From: Xanthostigma xanthostigma
Lineage: Eukaryota; Arthropoda; Insecta; Raphidioptera; Raphidiidae
Length of the DNA: 64,000 nt
Direction: 5' to 3'
Assembly: GCA_963575645.1 (NCBI GenBank)
Contig: OY754464.1
Span: forward strand, 77,226,948-77,290,947
Shown here: positions 33,470 through 44,919 of the stretch, in pieces
Layout of the letters: every line of letters starts with the position of its first letter
Numbering within the stretch: the first letter of the stretch is position 1
The notes under the pieces: generated by a model
The model's input: only the letters and a program-made list of their open reading frames with translations
Databases searched by the model: none
What the model was told of the DNA's origin: nothing
Translations under genes and position numbers: made by a program

Positions 33470-33975
33470 TCCAGCCAATCGGGCGACGGGACCATTCCAA
33501 CTTCCAAAATGTTGACATTTGATTATAATAAAAAAAAATTAAATTTCTGATATCACGTGAGGTGACGCGGGTAATGGCTAGTATTCAATATGATATTAAC
33601 TATTCGTTGCCATGGTTACCTACATAGTAAGTTCCACGTCATGTAAAAATTAATCAAAGCATGCCTAACTAGTTTATTTCTGACAGATCCATAAAACAAA
33701 AAAGCGGATGATTTTTTTTTATTTTTAAAATATTTCCGAAACTATAAAGTTTAGAAAAAAAATTTTTAACAAAACTTTCTTGAAAAAATAAATAGAATAA
33801 TAAGTCGTTATGAAAAATATACCATTATTATATAAAAAATACCGTTTTAGCATATATCTCTTCTGCGCATGCGCCGATTTTTCCCAAAAACAATAGGGCT
33901 CTTCATATTTGCATACCAAACATCCTCCCAAAAGTTGGTTTCAATCTGCTCATCTGTTTGACCTGTATCGCGTAT
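33470..33975 (+). repeat. Family A copy, right end missing
   Basis: From 'ccagccaatcgggcgacggg' to 'catctgtttgacctgtatcg', about 90% like 3524-4030. It stops where the tandem dimer begins. Confidence 0.75.
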
Positions 33976-33984
33976 AAACATTTA

Positions 33985-34665
33985 AACAGTTTAAATCTCC
34001 GAAATTAAAAATTAAAAAAGATACAGGGTTGCGGATGGCCGGAATCGATTCAGCATGATTTTTTCTGTAAGTATGCACAATTTCGAACGAAACAGAGCTA
34101 ACTTATTTTAAAAAAAAAACTTCCCGATTTAAGACAGGGGGACTCTTCTTTTAATATTGGAAATATTTTTAAAAATAAGTTCGCCCTGTTTCGTTTTTAA
34201 AAAAACCAAAAAATCTGTGAGATATTGTTTATATACGACTTTCAACTGAGGTTATTTTTATATAGAAAAAATCGCGCTGAATAGATTCCGGCCACTCCCA
34301 CCTCGGTATCTTTAGTCGTTTAAAAGTTACAGCGTTTTCAAGTTTTTCTCTAATAATTAATATGAATAAACGCTAATATTTCCAAAACTAAAAGTGATAC
34401 AAGGTTGCGGATGGTCGGAATCGATTCAGAATGACTTTTTCTATAAGCATGTACAATATCAAACGAAATAGAGCTAACTTTTATTTTAAAAATTTTTCAA
34501 ATTTGAAAGAAGGGTTCCCCTTCTTACTTTTTCTGTTTAAAAAAAAAACTACAAATCTGTGACATATTGTTTATATACGACTTTAAACTGAGGTTAATCT
34601 TATAAATATAAAAAATCGCGCTGAAACGATTCCGACCACATCACCTCGGTATCATTGGTCGTTTC
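33985..34665 (+). repeat. Tandem dimer, about 350-380 bp unit
   Basis: Each unit begins 'gatacagggttgcggatggc' (34020, 34391), has an 'aacgaaacagagctaactt' block, and ends with 'tgtttatatacgactttcaa ... cacctcggtatc' (34222, 34566). The units have diverged by perhaps 10%. Confidence 0.7.
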
Positions 34666-34796
34666 ATATGTACGTACGTCTGCATACATACAGACACATA
34701 CATAGCCAGACGTATTTTCAAAAATAATATAGAAAAGTAATAACATAAATAAACGAGTGTGATTTAGACCACACGACTGAAGTAAAACTTTAAAAA

Positions 34797-35255
34797 TGAA
34801 TTTACAATTGTATTCACTTTAAACGTAGAATATTTAATGTATTGAACAAAATATTAATTTATAAAATTGTTCAAGAACGAAATGAACAGTCTAATGTAAG
34901 AAGAAAGAAATATAAACATAAAGATAATTAAATAATACATTCCAATTACTTAGCTCTCGTTGGATTCAATGAAATATTATTTACAAAACTTTTTTCTGTC
35001 ACCCGATAGCGCCACTGGCAAGTAAAGTATGTGTCATTCTATTGTTAGTACTGCTTATATTTTCGGCCACCTAATGGCGCCACTAGCTAGTGAAGTATTT
35101 GTCATCCTCTTTCTATCTTCACCAACTTATATCTCCCTCTCAACTTCCGTTCGCCTCACCCGATCACACTTCCGTAAATCTCTCGTCACGCATTCACCGC
35201 AGCTTACGCCCCAAGTCAAGCGTGCGTAAAGAAGTTTTACTTCAAAAATTTTGAT
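34797..35255 (+). repeat. Repeat family C, copy 2
   Basis: Starts 'attcactttaaacgtagaat' and ends 'aagaagttttacttcaaaaa'. It has short deletions relative to the 47.9 kb copy. The 66-codon frame inside parallels that at 27.3 kb only in part and is not conserved. Confidence 0.7.
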
Positions 35256-35270
35256 TTCTATTTTCGAGTC

Positions 35271-35719
35271 TGTTACAATAACTTCCCAATGTACTGGGAA
35301 GTGAAAATTCCAAACGGTCCGAACCTTAACATGCGGCTTGGCAGTTGGCAGTTGACAATAATGAGTTAAATACAGTATTTAAGAAAGTGTCTGGATGGAC
35401 AGTGGTTCAGTGAGAGATGATAGCGCGATCATGCTATTTCCGCACGGACCGTTGTCTCAGTTATAGCGTATCATAAAGTCGTCGCGTAGCGTACATCGCG
35501 ATACAAAGTAGTGCGAGCGGGGCGAGAACCCGCGACCTTTTGGAGTGGTACCTGTACGCAGACCCTACCATAACTATAATGTTACACATTTTCTGTTTAA
35601 ACTGAATTATGTGTTGAACAGTGACGCGGTGTGTGTGCTTTGTGTTGTTTTGTGTTAAAAAGCTCGCACGTAATAAAAGTTTTGTCCATTTTGCCAACCA
35701 CCATTTTTTCAACCCTACA
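35271..35719 (+). mobile_element. Possible solo LTR
   Basis: TGTTACAATAACTTCCC ... cccTACA gives TG...CA ends. It has a 'tttaagaaag' or 'aaatacagtattta' promoter-like patch and taataaaag near the 3' end. No clear target duplication supports it. The 83-codon minus frame lies entirely inside. Confidence 0.35.
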
Positions 35720-35768
35720 TTTTATATCAATGGAACCCAAATTTAATAAATGATATCGTGATTTGTCT

Positions 35769-36104
35769 TTAAAAAGTAACGAGAAATTGTGTACCCGTAT
35801 GTATTCGTTACTTAAAGAACCAGTACCCGTTACTTTCGTATCGTTACGTTACTCGTTACTTTTCATACGACATACAATCGTGTACTAACAGCATCAAGCA
35901 TGTACCATCGCATCGAGGCGCGTCGCATACGTGATACGGAATGACTTCGTTCGCATAACGTATAACCGCATCAAACGAGTCGAACTGACATGGATACGAA
36001 AAATCCGAGTAACGAAATGAATTTGTAAGTAACGATTCGTTACTTCGAGTCAGACGATGTACCCGTTACTCAGTAACGAATACATACGGTTTGTTACAGC
36101 TCTA
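35769..36104 (+). mobile_element. MITE family F, copy 1 (5' end lost)
   Basis: Matches the 45691-46032 copy from 'aaaagtaacgagaaattgtg' to the terminus ttgttacagctcta but lacks the left TAGAGCTGT. Full of 'cgttac' repeats in both orientations. Confidence 0.75.
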
Positions 36105-36319
36105 TTAAAAAGTTAGTTACAAAAGTTTCCAAGGAACTTAAGTGTTAATTTACAATAGGCAAAAAAAATCGTATCTTAAATGTTTTTTAAATGATTAGCA
36201 ATTATATTATAATAGTCTTTGTTAGGGCCGGAGTTCAGCTAAGCAATTCTTCCATATATTAGATAGAATCCAAGTGGTAAAGAACACCTAAATAAATTTT
36301 GTCAGAACCAACAAATAAT

Positions 36320-36857
36320 AATGAAAATTAACCCCGCACAAACCTTATGGGATTTGATTCTTAGATAAATTGATCTAATATGGTTTTATTTTATAGTTTA
36401 AACGTCACTAAGAAAAAGTGTCCTGGGGCTCATATGGCCTAAAAACCAACAGATTTTTAGCTACTTAGGGAGACTATAGATATAGACATATCCTGCATTG
36501 ATTTCACAAACATGTTCCATGTTCAACCTTTGTGCTTTTTTTAGAAATAGAAAAATAGTCGAAAACTAGGTAATATTGGAAGGTGTCACCCTGTATAAAA
36601 TAATAATGTCATATTCGGATTCAGCGCAGTCGAAAACATATTTCTAGAGCTTAGGATTTTTTAAGATTGTGAATTCAACGGATATTCCTATATCTAAAAT
36701 CTCGCAAAACATTTCTGTAGCTAAAAATCTATTGGTTTTTAGGCTAGGCGCCCATGGACACTTTTTCTTAGTGACCTCTAAACTATAAAATAAAACCATT
36801 TTCGATCAATTTAACCGAATACCAAAACCCATAGTGTTTGTGCAGGGTCATTTAATT
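36320..36857. repeat. Fold-back repeat with about 140 bp arms
   Basis: 'aaaaccaacagatttttagc' on the left is mirrored by 'gctaaaaatctattggtttt' on the right. The pairing continues outward through 'cactaagaaaaagtgtcct' and 'tgaaaattaaccccgcacaa'. The centre is about 240 bp. Confidence 0.75.
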
Positions 36858-37994
36858 CAATAAATTGGGTATTGTCTTATTTTTCACTGATTATTAAAAT
36901 AGATTAACGCGGAAAAAATAATGTCTCTCTATTTTTTTGTTTTTAAAAATATCAATAAATAAGATAGTTATAGTTGATTAAAAAATTGATCACCTATCAA
37001 ACAAGGCGTGACGTCACTCTGCAGTCTACGTACAAGATATCAAAATAAATTAAAGCTACTGATTTTTTATAAACTTAATAATAATCACAGATCATGGATG
37101 ATACATTCTATAGATACACAGAATGGCTGCCCTTTGATTTTCGGAATTGACAGGTTCTCAACCGTTCAAATATCAGCACAGCTTTAATATGCCTTTCCTT
37201 TTTTTATAAATTAATTTATCTATATGTCAATATGTTATAATACGATTGTAATTAGAACTTCCATTTTTTAAATCATTTTTATAAAAAAACAATTCACATA
37301 GGTATACCTAAATTGGTAATAATGTCAAATTTCATGAAAAAAGAAAATAATAAAAATGTTTATATTTTGTTTAAATTAAGTACCTATATTCAAATTAACG
37401 TTAGTAGATCAGCAATAAGATTTATTTAAAGAAAATATATATTTTATAGCGGCCCGATGGCTTGAATTTTTAGATTAGGTACCATCTAGTTTTTTCGTCG
37501 ACTTACGTTGCAAAATTTCTTCCCACGAAAAGCGGTTTTATTTTAACGAGCTAATATATAGCCATCCTGAAGTTCCATTCCAAATATTGGTGAACAAATA
37601 TTTGAATTAGCGAAGATTACCTCCTACATCCAAACTTTATCTTTTTATAATATAACTAAAGATTAAAAGTCAATTATAAAATACTTATCTTTGGCCTATA
37701 AAATAGGCTATTGAAATTTACATAATAAGAAAAATAATAGAAACATAACTTTAAGATGCAAATCAACCTACCGTATTTGTATAGCTCTCTAAAGGATGTG
37801 GGAATTCGACCCGCGAGACGTGACATTTTAAAATGAAAATTGCCTTAGAAATGGTGTCAGAAAAATTTTACACAGTCAGAAAATCGCCAACAATAAACCT
37901 TATTTATTATTTTTTACAATAAATAATAATAGTCCCAAAAGCACTATCTTTTTAAGTCAATTGTGAGAAAATATTGCAATTGAAGGAGATTTAT
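36858..37994. other. No recognisable gene or repeat
   Basis: Plain AT-rich sequence. No exon with splice-consistent ends, no inverted repeat beyond 10 bp. This is the least repeat-marked kilobase of the window and could hold promoter-proximal sequence for the gene beginning at 39087, but nothing visible shows that. Confidence 0.4.
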
Positions 37995-38090
37995 TTGGTT
38001 GAGGAACATTGAAAAATAAGCTTTACCAGAGTATCGCTTGTGGCCAACGTTTCGAAAAATATATTTTCATCTTCAGGGCTTCAATGCAAG
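37995..38090 (-). repeat. CTGAAGA-hairpin-GAAACG repeat, inverted copy
   Basis: On the minus strand CTGAAGATG, a GAAAA/TTTTC hairpin and CGAAACGTTGGCCAC appear (38048-38076). The flanks 'ggttgaggaac' and 'aataagctttaccaga' match the fold-back at 63.0-63.13 kb. Confidence 0.6.
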
Positions 38091-38320
38091 TTGAGATGGT
38101 AAATACCATATATCACTTAATTAACTATAATATGAATCATTGCCTATCTACTCAATGTGCGGTGAGTGAACGCAACAAAGCGTATCAAAAATATATCTGC
38201 GTCTCTTTCTTCGATGTAATTCCCTGATTTCTCCGATGATAGGATTGGTTTATGTACTTGCATTCAATCTGAATAAAGTATCTCTGTTTCAAAAACTTTG
38301 TCTTTTTCTATGACGTTAAC

Positions 38321-38435
38321 ATGGGCGTACCCAGCTTTTGGCCCAGGAGGGGGCAAATTAGAAAATTCTTAAGCCGGGTCCCCCGTGCTTGTTTTGCCCT
38401 CCTGGATACGCCAGTGCTTACGGCGTAAAAAAAGA
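38321..38435. mobile_element. Very short MITE-like inverted repeat
   Basis: tgggcgtacccagcttttgg and ccaggagggggcaa on the left pair with ttgccctcctggatacgcca on the right. No target duplication is convincing. hAT affinity possible. Confidence 0.5.
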
Positions 38436-39086
38436 CAGAAGTATATGTTTTCACCCTAACAGTTCGATTGCGATTTTATTCCTATGCTCAGTATAGGAAT
38501 AAAAGTATAATATGGTAAATACAATATATTATATAAACGTCTATTAATAATTTAATTAATTTCGAAATATAATTATAGTTATCAAATACTTAAAATTAGA
38601 TATCGAACAGTTAATGGTTAACCACAAAGAATATTCCTACGAAATCTTCAATCAATTGTAATATATACACAATATTTTATTGCATATAGGTATTATAAGA
38701 AATCCTATAATTTAACTATTTTCATGAGTAACATTAATTAGGAAACAATTGCAAATAGCGTTATGAGTATTTAACCATTAATAAATATAACAAAAAATAA
38801 ATCTGACATCATAATAATGTTTTGCGGTATGGTTGTTGATAAAACTGATATTTCATGTTTAATATCCGTTAACTTTTAAAATTATTATGGTGTATTTATT
38901 ATAAATCATTCTTTTTTCTATTTTTTTAAATAAATTCTAAATGAACAATAGTTTAATTTATAAGTGCAATTTTTATTGGCCAGGAGAATAACAAAGGATT
39001 GTGCGTGAATTTTAATTAATATAAATAAGCTGTGTTTATTTAATGAACCTGTTGTCTTTTTATATAATATATCAAAAGGCAACATA

Positions 39087-39159
39087 ATGAATTTGTGTTT
39101 GGTTTCATTCGCTGTGCTTTGCATTCTTCAGATTTCAGAAGCCGTTTCGTTAGATCGAG
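39087..39159 (+). CDS. Exon 1 of a secreted protein (signal peptide exon)
   Basis: ATG at 39087 opens 24 codons plus one base. The peptide MNLCLVSFAVLCILQISEA has a short n-region, a hydrophobic core and a small-residue SEA site that would suit signal peptidase cleavage, followed by VSLDR. The exon ends at G|GTAAAT, a good donor, leaving phase 1. Exon 2 at 59043 accepts exactly that phase. A TATATAATATAT stretch lies only 18-27 bp before the ATG, so whether it is a core promoter or chance is open. The gene would start here and read rightwards. The start was chosen because it gives a clean signal peptide and I see no nearer in-frame ATG upstream within about 60 bp. No transcript evidence is available; support is the signal peptide, donor and phase match. 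Confidence 0.6.
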
Positions 39160-39187
39160 GTAAATAAATCATATTTTTTTTTGTTTA

Positions 39188-39442
39188 AAAAAAATATTTT
39201 TAACAAAAAAATTCAACCGACTTCAAAAATATGCACTAAAAAGTAAAAAATAATAATTATTGTTATTTTTGGAGTCGGTGTCACATCGGAATTCAAACGT
39301 AGCAATTTAAATCTTACATGTCTCTAGTTCTCGGAATAGATTTAATTTTGGCTGACACCGACTCCAAAAATAACAATAATTATTATTTTTTTTAGTGCAT
39401 ATTTTTTGAAGTCGGTTCAATTTTTTTGTTAAAAATATTTTA
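39188..39442. repeat. Fold-back 'accgacttcaaaaa' element in intron 1
   Basis: aatatttttaac...caaccgacttcaaaaa and 'ttatttttggagtcggtgtc' are mirrored by 'gacaccgactccaaaaataa' and 'ttttttgaagtcggttcaat'. It lies 30 bp inside the intron, so the pre-mRNA could form a strong hairpin just after the donor. Confidence 0.8.
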
Positions 39443-39741
39443 TTTTTCTCTTTTTAGTGTTAGATAAAGTATTGCAATGATTGCAATGGGTAGGCCAAGT
39501 ATGCGTGCCTTTAAAATTTGAGAGTGTTCTTCGATTTTCCCGGATTCCACCATCAGATTCTAACTTGGTTCCGATAGGACCACCTCGGAAGTGCACTCTT
39601 TGGAATAAAAAAAAAATTTGAAAATCGGTCCATAATATTGACGGAGAAATCGGTGAACATACCTACATAAAAAAAAAAAAATAGAAAAAAATATATACAG
39701 TCGAACATAGAACCTCCTCCTTTTTTGAAGTCGGTTAACAA
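39443..39741 (-). repeat. Second element with 'accgacttcaaaaaagga' end
   Basis: The right end 'cctcctccttttttgaagtcggtt' is, inverted, the widespread aaccgacttcaaaaaaggagg motif. The 62-codon minus frame is repeat sequence. I associate this motif with lepidopteran genomes from memory. Confidence 0.5.
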
Positions 39742-40310
39742 TAACTGAAAATTAATGCATTATAAGTAATTTTAAGCGTCGTCATTTGAAAGTTGTACCG
39801 AATACTCTCTCAATAGTGACCCTTTAACTACTGGCCGTATTTTCTTTGTTATGATTTTACGGAATTGGGATTTTACCTGATTTCAAAATATTCAATATGG
39901 TCGTCCTATGCGAAGCGTTTCCACTGACAGTGTACGAGATTTCGATGTTTTATTAAAAACGTATATTTTCGTTGAAGTTTGTCGTTGAGACGATACAAAT
40001 CCTACAAACGTAATTGTATTGAAGGGAAACACATCGTAAAACGGTAGTGATAAGGTTAACGTTGTAGCTTTCTGCATGCAAACGTCAAAGTAAACAAAAT
40101 AACCTCAAATACACTTACCAGGTAAATAATAGACAACCGTTTTAAAATGTCTATGGATGGGAAGAAGATTCCGAACAGTTGTCAATTTTTTCCAACCAAA
40201 TGTATATCCACTTTTTCAATACTACCAACATTTTTAACAACACTAGATATAGTTATTGTTTGTTACAGTTAACACCCATTGTTACATCGCTACATAAGAA
40301 AAAAATATTT

Positions 40311-40653
40311 TTCAAACTCTATCACCGTCGTGATAATATGAACTCCGAATTGTTCCACTTTCGTGGAACATTTTTAACATTTACAATTAGGTGCTGCACA
40401 ACACATACCATGCTTCTTCTTCGATTTCAAACTCTATCAACGTCGTGATACAAACTCCGAATCGTTTCACTTTTGTGGAAAATTTTTAACATTTAGGTAC
40501 AATTAGGTGCTGTACAACACATACCATGCTTCTTCTTCGATTTCAAACTCTATCACCGTCGTGATACGAACTTTGAATCGTTCCACTTTCGTGGAACATT
40601 TTTAACATTCACAATTAAGTGCTGCACAAGACATATCATGCTTCTTCTTCGAT
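40311..40653 (+). repeat. Three-copy minisatellite (112-116 bp unit) with hairpin
   Basis: Units at 40311-40425, 40426-40541 and 40542-40653 start ttcaaactctatcaccg/aacg. Each carries tgttccactttcgtggaaca or a close variant, a hairpin with a CTTTC loop. Units 1 and 3 keep the stem, while unit 2 has gtttcacttttgtggaaa. It lies 1.15 kb into the intron. Confidence 0.9.
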
Positions 40654-41990
40654 TTCTAACTTCTATAATTGTAAACAATAAATGTTTTCTTTTCTGTATT
40701 TTAATAATTTTCATGTTCACAGCTATACGGTCAGTTTATTCATGATCAAGTAATTGAAATAAAATACAATTTTTAGTACATTGCATAATAGATAGTACAC
40801 AACTTGCATAACTTAGCTAAATATTATTACTATTAACTTATGACAAAATATACAACGTTTACAAAAATTCGAAGCGCACAACGCTTTACTATATGAAACA
40901 CTCCACATAGGATAGTTCAGTGAAATGTTGTGTAGATGGCGCCTAGTCGAAATAAAATTCCAAGCCATAGGAACAGTCCCGAATGACTCTTTGATGCCCT
41001 TAGCATTTCTTGCAGCTATGGGCCCTCATCTCTAACAGCAGTCTAAAAAAAAATTATCTGTCTCGATCATGTTTATAAAAAAAGTTTAATTGTAAATGTC
41101 ATAAGCTTAAAAATGATAAAAAAAAAGTTAAAAAGCATACAATTTTAAGAACAAAATAAATTTTTTCTCTAATGTTCTCTTTGATTGTCTATAAAATCGG
41201 TCATTATGCATTTTTATACAGTATCCTATGATAAAAGTTTCAAAACTTTAAAGTTAGAAAAAAAAATTCGTTTTCATTTTCAAAAATAAATTATTGTTTA
41301 TGTTTAACTTCTATATTTCTAAAGATAGTTTTATATCAGTAGATTAAACTTTGGAGAACATGACAACATAGAAAATAAATGTTAACACGGTTTGGTGAGG
41401 TACTTTTCATTTCTGAGTTATGATTTTTGGTGCCCCCTGAGACGTGATGCCCTAAGCACTTGCTTACTTTGCTTATAAGTTAATCCAGCACTGCATAGGA
41501 ACAGTCTAATAATCGTGAAAATATCTATTTTGAGTTTGTGATGAATTTATATTTCCTATATTTGATCCATATTTAATACACCATTTTGTAAAGCTAGTGT
41601 ACGATTTTAAATATAATAATACTATTTATAATACGCGCCACGAATTTAAAAGGCTCGGAAGTTAGATGCGGATGCGGGCTTGCGCTTGTACAGTCTGTTG
41701 AAAAATTACAAACTCGCAAGTCAACAAAACTAAAATAACAATAACAATTTGACAATAGCGTACTCAACTGTACTTTAAAGCAGGAAAGCGACAAGTGACA
41801 AAGGCAACGAGCGATCACGGCCAATCACCGACGAGCGCACGTTCCGTGCAGGTAGCTGGGAGGTGGTAGGAGTCGCAACGGCTCTGAAATGTGGCTTTGC
41901 GACGCTGTTTGTGACTAACTTCCGAACCTTTTAGATCGGTGGCGCGTATTTTACGGATGATTTGCTTCCTAAAAATACTATCTACGCTCT
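40654..41990. other. Intron sequence, nothing recognisable
   Basis: AT-rich. The island 41640-42000 is less AT-rich with 'gggcttgcgcttgtacagtc' and 'gtggcgcgtattttacgg', but I see no open exon or element boundary. Frames at 41594-41824 and 41815-42081 (minus) lack recognisable content. Confidence 0.4.
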
Positions 41991-41992
41991 CA

Positions 41993-42205
41993 GTGGCGGT
42001 TCCTCTAAGAGTGCTGCCATAGCTGCAGAACAACCAAGATCTTAGGAACTTCATAATTTTCGAATGAACAATATTTTCCATATTTGATCAATATTTAATG
42101 TTTGGAAATAATGTAATAGTTACACTATCGACGCTGAAGTTTACCAACTGGCAGACCATAAAACTCGTGTATGTTCTGTATGGCAGACTTTCTTTCATTA
42201 CTTAC
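41993..42205 (+). repeat. Family E copy
   Basis: cagtggcggttcctctaaga begins it. Similar to 31748-31950 and, inverted, to the 58905-58980 block 'gctctgctgcgctcatagag ... aaccgcaactgg'. The 3' limit is uncertain. Confidence 0.5.
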
Positions 42206-42422
42206 AATTAATATATTTCCTGACCAACTTTGTGCACCACGCACTTTCAACGAATGGTTATAAATTATAATTGGTTACAATAAATTCACCTGCCACAATT
42301 CCACTTTATTAAATTGTGTACAGCGTTGCCAGATTGGTGGTTTGTCCGCAAATTCATGCTGGGAGTCTGGGTTACGATCACAGAACGGATGATCAGAAAA
42401 TCTGATTTGACTATGATACCTA

Positions 42423-42815
42423 TCTATAAATATAAAAATCTCGTGTCACAATTTTGGCCGCGCTAATCTCCGAAACCATTGATTTTAATGAAATTTTGTA
42501 ATTGCGTCTTGCTTGGTTCAACTTAAACTATAGGATAGTTTTTACTAAATATTTTGTACAAAATTACGGTGTTTTGTGAAAAAAAAACTGTTTTATAGAA
42601 TTTATTCAAAGCTATTACTTATTAGTTCGGAAGCAAACAAAAAAAACCTGTTTTAATACCAAGTAGCGACATCTGGTAGCATTCGCTCAAAGCTATTAGT
42701 TCAGAAGCAAAACTGGTAGAATTTGCTCAAAGTTATTAGTTCAGACGTCGGGCCGCAACCGAAATACATCTTGCAGAAATTAAGTATATCTATTGCAATC
42801 GGGTCATAAAAAAAT
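42423..42815 (+). mobile_element. Helitron-like H2 copy, 3' end lost
   Basis: Starts TCTATAAATATAAAAATCTC after a host A and continues 'gtgtcacaattttggccgcg'. Internal 'caaagctattagttcagaag' units repeat two to three times as in the 59.3-60.15 kb copy. Ends at about 'atctattgcaatcgggtca' without the CTAG terminus. Confidence 0.65.
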
Positions 42816-42986
42816 CATTGTAGAATTATATTATATTCCTGCGCAAGAAATAACTTGCCATTTAAATCACTGATGTCAAAGGTACCGCCCGCGGGCCGCA
42901 TCCGGCCCTCAAACCATCTCAATATGGCCCGCGACCAGAATCTATCCAGTGAGGATTTTAGACGGCATTCGATGTTATTACGTATT

Positions 42987-43129
42987 TTTAAAATTTCTGG
43001 ATCCTCGAGCTCAAGATAATTTACCCTTTTTATTACCTACCTTTATATGAAAACTAAATCAGTTTTCATATAAAGGTAGGTAATAAAAAGGGTAAATTAT
43101 CTTGAGCTCGAGGATCCAGAAATTTTAAA
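42987..43129. repeat. Perfect 69 bp inverted repeat with 5-nt loop
   Basis: Arms 42987-43055 and 43061-43129 are identical as reverse complements, with loop aaatc. The arm contains GGATCCTCGAGCTC, three overlapping six-base palindromes. The same sequence, diverged, recurs once more at about 43505-43560 ('catataaaggtaatagaaag'). Confidence 0.95.
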
Positions 43130-43163
43130 TAAAAATTTTAGTTTATAAGTATGTTTTAGTCAA

Positions 43164-43372
43164 ATCTTTGATTAACGTCTGAATAGAACTCTTCAAATAA
43201 ATAAAATTGTCGACCAATTTTTAATTAAAAAATTGATTATTTCTGAAGAAGATTTAAAACCAGATCGAAACGTCATCTTTTGTAATATTGATTTATAATT
43301 TATTTTTGTCAGTATATAGTCTGAAAAAAATTGGTCGACAATTTTATTTATTTGAAGTATGTTTTAGTCTTT
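43164..43372 (+). repeat. Fold-back with CTGAAGA motif, copy 3
   Basis: aaatctttgattaacgtctg, then arms 'aaataaataaaattgtcgac' and 'gtcgacaattttatttattt'. CTGAAGA at 43243 and GAAACG at 43267 enclose a weaker hairpin. The left arm is shortened relative to the 14.0 kb copy. Confidence 0.65.
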
Positions 43373-43934
43373 AATTTAGAGTCTGGCCCGCTATAACACA
43401 CCCTAAATCAGGGGTGTCAGACTGATTTTTCTAAAGGGTGTCTTAGCGGGCCAGACTCTAAATTAAAAATTAAAACACGTACTAAATTAAAATCTTTATT
43501 TGTTTAGTTTAAATCAATTTTCATATAAAGGTAATAGAAAGGGTCAATTATGTTGAGCTTGAAGTCTCCTGTTTTTGATAAGCTCAATGACCTGAATTGC
43601 AGAGAATCTCTTATCCATAAGATTTAATCTTGCAAGGGACTCGGGGAGCAATATTTCTTTAAAGTCTGGCAACTCTGATGACGTAGACAGACTGTAAACA
43701 TTGCATTACACGTTTGTTTTTTCTTCGACAAAATAAATTCCAGTACAGTTTCCTATATGTGCATCTGTCTGTTACATATCTATACGTAGAAGATGAAACA
43801 ATTTCCTATATATTGAACGAGTTGTCGACAAGTTCAACAGCCAGTCTGGAAAACAAAAACACACCTTATATGTCGAACATGATCTGGACTGAGAACATAC
43901 GGAATTCTCCTAAATCCAAATTGACATCAAAATC

Positions 43935-44120
43935 CACAGAGTTTGTTTGTTTGTTACGCTTTCACGCGTAAACCGCTGAACAGATTTCGGTAAAATTTGG
44001 CAAGGAGATAGATTTCATCTTGAGGAAGGACATAGGTTACTGTTTGTCTCAAAAAAACAACTCTGAAGGGGGGAAACTCGGGGCGAAAGTTTGTATGGAG
44101 AATCGATCATTTCTCAAGTT
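43935..44120 (+). repeat. Dispersed-repeat-like segment G
   Basis: 'gtttgtttgtttgttacgct', 'cgtaaaccgctgaacagatt' and 'aaaaacaactctgaagggg' look like an arthropod repeat class I have seen, but there is no second copy in this window. No termini identified. Confidence 0.35.
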
Positions 44121-44919
44121 AGGGGTATAAAAGTTCATATTTAGGCTTTTGGTAAAAAATAAAGAATTGCGTGTATCAGCGTTTTTGCAAAAATCATCCC
44201 TCAAAGGGAGTAACATTGGGGATGATTTCAAAATTCACATCTATAATATATAGGTTTCCGGCAAAAAATCAAAGTGTATAAACATTGTTTTTCAAAGTGG
44301 TACTTCAATACTGTTATCGCGCTGCTGAGCGGAACGCAATCCCGTGAGGCAAGACTGTAATACGGTGGAGCCAAAACTTCCACTACTGTTGTTGCTGCTA
44401 AGGGAGACGCAGTTTCGTGAGGCAAGGTCGTATTGTTTTTGGGGAAAATCGATGCAAGCGCAGAAAATATATGCGCTATAACTCCCCCCTGCACTCTTCT
44501 CTCTTCATTTTATTTCCCTTAAGCTCGTTTTTGTGCCGGGTTAAAATTCCCGGAGATATAACCTATTACTGGAATATTTTTGACAGGAATGTTTAGTGTG
44601 TTTACCTTTACAATAGGTTTTCCAGCACGTTTGAAATTTTCATCTTCATTACAAATACCTATGTAATGAAAATATGTAATTTAATACAATAAACAACAAA
44701 CAGAATAATTACATAAAGGTGCATATATGCAAATCATAATTAAATTAATAAAACCGTAGCTATATATTTTGTGTTATATGCATATTCAAGCATTCGAATG
44801 GTTTCAGAGTATACATATTTCAGAATAAATGCATACAAAATACAGCGGACGTGGCACCTCACCACAGTTATCGAGACTTCAAACATTTTACAACGATATT
44901 TTTATTGAGAAAATTATAA
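44121..44919. other. Intron sequence, no exon seen
   Basis: Contains an inexact direct repeat around 'cgcaatcccgtgaggcaaga' and 'cgcagtttcgtgaggcaagg' (44337, 44409) and 'tgtttttggggaaaatcgat' (44434) that echoes family A. Nothing else is recognised. Confidence 0.4.

Larger units (their letters stand above)
33100..34789. mobile_element. 1.7 kb element with 36 bp inverted termini
   Basis: The left end AGTTTCACTTCAGTCGTGTG continues to cacactcg. The right end is its reverse complement with two mismatches in 36. A family A fragment and a tandem dimer fill the interior. The AGTTTTACTTCA terminus is also the end motif of family C, whose copy starts within 20 bp downstream. No target duplication was found. 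Confidence 0.75.
42886..43480. mobile_element. Composite of a hAT-like fragment and fold-backs
   Basis: 'ctgatgtcaaaggtaccgcc' and 'gcgggccgcatccggccctc' resemble the CAGGGGTGTCAAA-type hAT end, and 'caggggtgtcagactgattt' appears at 43412. Inside are the perfect 69 bp inverted repeat, a CTGAAGA fold-back and a third palindrome at 43376-43475 ('gagtctggcccgct' / 'agcgggccagactc'). Confidence 0.5.

Noticed and set aside
39059-39072. TATA box for the metalloprotease gene
   Set aside because: It is only about 18-27 bp before the ATG, leaving almost no 5' UTR, and such AT runs are common in this window.
40311-40653. CRISPR-like array
   Set aside because: Three whole-unit tandem copies without unique spacers in a eukaryotic intron; it is a minisatellite.
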